The notes beneath the pieces are model-generated. The model was not told where the DNA came from, ran no database searches, and saw only the letters and a program-made list of their open reading frames with translations. DNA of 6,649 bases from an uncultured Clostridia bacterium (GTDB lineage Bacteria; Bacillota; Clostridia; Oscillospirales; Acutalibacteraceae): NCBI GenBank assembly GCA_944384865.1, contig CALWVC010000079.1, forward strand, positions 1 to 6,649, written 5' to 3'. The first letter of the stretch is position 1, and each line of letters starts with the position of its first letter. Positions 5,631-6,649 of the stretch are shown piece after piece. The position numbers and the translations under genes are program-made.

Positions 5631-5700
5631 GCGAATAGGCGAGACCTGTGATAAGGTAAAGTAGCCAAAACAAAACCGGAAAGGCAGGTCACCTATTCGC
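5631..5700 (+). promoter_or_regulatory. stem-loop that encloses the transposase ribosome binding region
   Basis: GCGAATAGG (5631-5639) pairs with CCTATTCGC (5692-5700), and GACCTG (5643-5648) pairs with CAGGTC (5685-5690), giving 9 + 6 bp with a small internal loop. The hairpin ends one base before the ATG, and the only Shine-Dalgarno-like bases (AGGT, 5686-5689) are inside the stem. Folded RNA would block initiation. Many IS elements use such structures to keep transposase low when outside transcription runs through them; its use here is inference. Confidence 0.65.
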
Positions 5701-5701
5701 T

Positions 5702-6628
5702 ATGAATAAGATAACACAAACCATGCGGTTGCGGCAAACCCTGATTTTATACGCAGAGAAACACGGTGTAACCAAAGCAGCAATCCGCTATCGGACAAAC
5801 CGGCAATATATCTATCGCTGGAAGAACCGGTATGACGGCACGCTGCAATCTCTCGCTGACAGATCCCACCGGCCCATGCATCATCCAAACGAGCATCGCC
5901 CGGATGAATTGAAGCTGATCCGCGATATGCGCCGCCGAAACCCCAATACCGGTCTGGTAGTCCTTTGGGTCAAACTGCGGCTGCGGGGATATCAGCGTTC
6001 TATATCCGGTTTGTATCGTATACTGATACGCAGCGGTCAAATGGCGGTTAAACTGCCCAACCCCAAATATACTCCAAAGCCCTATGAGCAGATGCAATAT
6101 CCCGGGCAAAGAGGTCAGATCGACGTAAAGTTTGTTCCAACTTCTTGCCTGGCCGGCCAGGCAAGAGGGCACAAGTTTTATCAATATACGTTCATCGACG
6201 AATACAGCCGGTTTCGCTACCTGGAAGCCTTTGAAGAACACAGTACCTATTCTTTGGCATTGTTTCTTCGTCATGTTGTGCAGAAATTCCCCTTTGCCAT
6301 TGCATGTATTCAAACCGATAACGGATTTGAATTTACCAACCGTCTCAATTCCAACGCCACCGATCGGCAAACGCTGTTTGAAAAAACTCTTGCGGAATTA
6401 GGCATTCAACATAAACTGATCCGCCCCTTTACGCCACGGCACAATGGTAAAGTGGAACGTTCTCACAGAAAAGACAACAACGAATTTTACGCTTCTCATA
6501 CCTTGTTTTCTTTTGATGATTTTCAAAAACAATTGGCTGTCCGTCAACGCCTATACAATCATTTCCCCATGCGTCCCCTCAACCGGCGCTCCCCACAACA
6601 GGTCTTATTCTCTTTTCCGAATCTGTAA
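5702..6628 (+). CDS. IS481-like DDE transposase, 308 aa
   Basis: The protein cuts and joins the ends of the IS. Residues about 1-60 are a helix-turn-helix region (KHGVTKAAIRYRTNRQYIYRWKN). GQIDVKF starts the RNase H-like rve core with Asp141, IQTDNGFEFT carries Asp206, and RHNGKVERSHRKD carries Glu252. FIDEYSRFRYLEAFEE and HKLIRPFTPRHNG are typical of IS481-like integrase-core transposases. The C-terminus YNHFPMRPLNRRSPQQVL is the usual end. There is no frameshift and no missing catalytic residue, so it looks active. ATG at 5702 is the only good start; its binding site is buried in the stem-loop just upstream. Odd feature: a 24-base perfect palindrome (6143-6166) in the codons for SCLAGQAR, just after the first catalytic Asp. 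Confidence 0.92.
   Translation: MNKITQTMRLRQTLILYAEKHGVTKAAIRYRTNRQYIYRWKNRYDGTLQSLADRSHRPMHHPNEHRPDELKLIRDMRRRNPNTGLVVLWVKLRLRGYQRSISGLYRILIRSGQMAVKLPNPKYTPKPYEQMQYPGQRGQIDVKFVPTSCLAGQARGHKFYQYTFIDEYSRFRYLEAFEEHSTYSLALFLRHVVQKFPFAIACIQTDNGFEFTNRLNSNATDRQTLFEKTLAELGIQHKLIRPFTPRHNGKVERSHRKDNNEFYASHTLFSFDDFQKQLAVRQRLYNHFPMRPLNRRSPQQVLFSFPNL
6143..6166. repeat. 24-base perfect palindrome inside the transposase gene
   Basis: TCTTGCCTGGCC (6143-6154) is followed directly by its exact reverse complement (6155-6166), with no spacer. It encodes part of SCLAGQAR, and because of the symmetry the opposite strand also reads SCLAGQAR. It is GC-rich compared with the surrounding gene. Confidence 0.85.
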
Positions 6629-6641
6629 CACATCATTGACA

Positions 6642-6649
6642 AACCTACA
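6642..6649 (-). repeat. right terminal inverted repeat of the IS
   Basis: AACCTACA mirrors TGTAGGTT at 5458-5465. It lies 13 bases after the transposase stop codon and closes the window. Confidence 0.6.

Larger units (their letters stand above)
5458..6649 (+). mobile_element. IS481-like insertion sequence, about 1192 bp
   Basis: One DDE transposase gene lies between terminal inverted repeats that begin TGTAGGTT at 5458 and end AACCTACA at 6649. TGT...ACA ends are usual for the IS481 family, and the length is within its range. After the first 8 bases the two ends share only scattered matches (AATG, ACAG), so the repeats are short or diverged. The right terminus is the last base of the window, which fits an assembly break at a repeated element. 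The target duplication cannot be seen because the right flank is missing. A shorter element starting near 5545 is possible because TTTGTCAA occurs at 5551-5558 and, in inverted orientation, near the right end. Confidence 0.65.

Noticed and set aside
5747..6370. 207-codon minus-strand ORF inside the IS
   Set aside because: Antisense shadow of the transposase. Its SCLAGQAR segment arises only because of the palindrome at 6143-6166.
1..6649. CRISPR array or tandem repeats
   Set aside because: No regularly spaced direct repeats were seen anywhere in the window.

Overview
The window looks like low-to-mid GC Firmicutes DNA, most likely from a gut-type clostridium (inference). The grounds are GGAG-type ribosome binding sites, sigma-A style TTGACA/TATAAT promoters, a tyrosine integrase of the Gram-positive integrative-element type with an AP2-like N-terminus, Cro/CI-type repressors, and an IS481-like transposase. 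No taxonomic marker allows a firmer placement.

Left part (1-2762) is chromosomal. A glycoside hydrolase family 78 alpha-L-rhamnosidase gene runs on the minus strand and leaves the window at its left edge. It has a long leader and its own promoter, with a palindrome over the -35 box. Facing away from it on the plus strand is a tRNA-Leu (anticodon GAG) with an almost perfect promoter and its own terminator.

Middle part (about 2763-5457) is AT-richer and looks like the left end of a decayed temperate phage or integrative element that entered at the 3' end of the tRNA (inference). In order from the tRNA it holds: an integrase pseudogene (one amber codon and two single-base deletions); two tiny single-membrane-span proteins that resemble each other and share an operon with the integrase; a control region with a 21-base inverted repeat; a divergent intact Cro/CI-type regulator of 72 aa; a 5-codon ORF that may be a frameshifted remnant; and a second, frameshifted CI-type repressor on the minus strand. 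Small membrane proteins between integrase and repressor sit where many Gram-positive temperate phages carry lysogenic-conversion or superinfection-exclusion genes. That makes the pair the best candidate here for something undescribed.

Right part (5458-6649) is an IS481-like insertion sequence: terminal 8-base inverted repeats TGTAGGTT/AACCTACA, a 308-aa DDE transposase, a stem-loop that encloses the transposase ribosome binding region, and an outward-pointing promoter near the left end. The window stops exactly at the right terminus of the IS, as expected if an assembly broke at a repeated element. The IS landed upstream of the second repressor gene, so the rest of the element lies beyond the window.

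Overall, the integrase is clearly dead by sequence and the second repressor is probably dead, so the element is likely immobile. The intact small regulator and the two membrane proteins are the parts that could still be functional.
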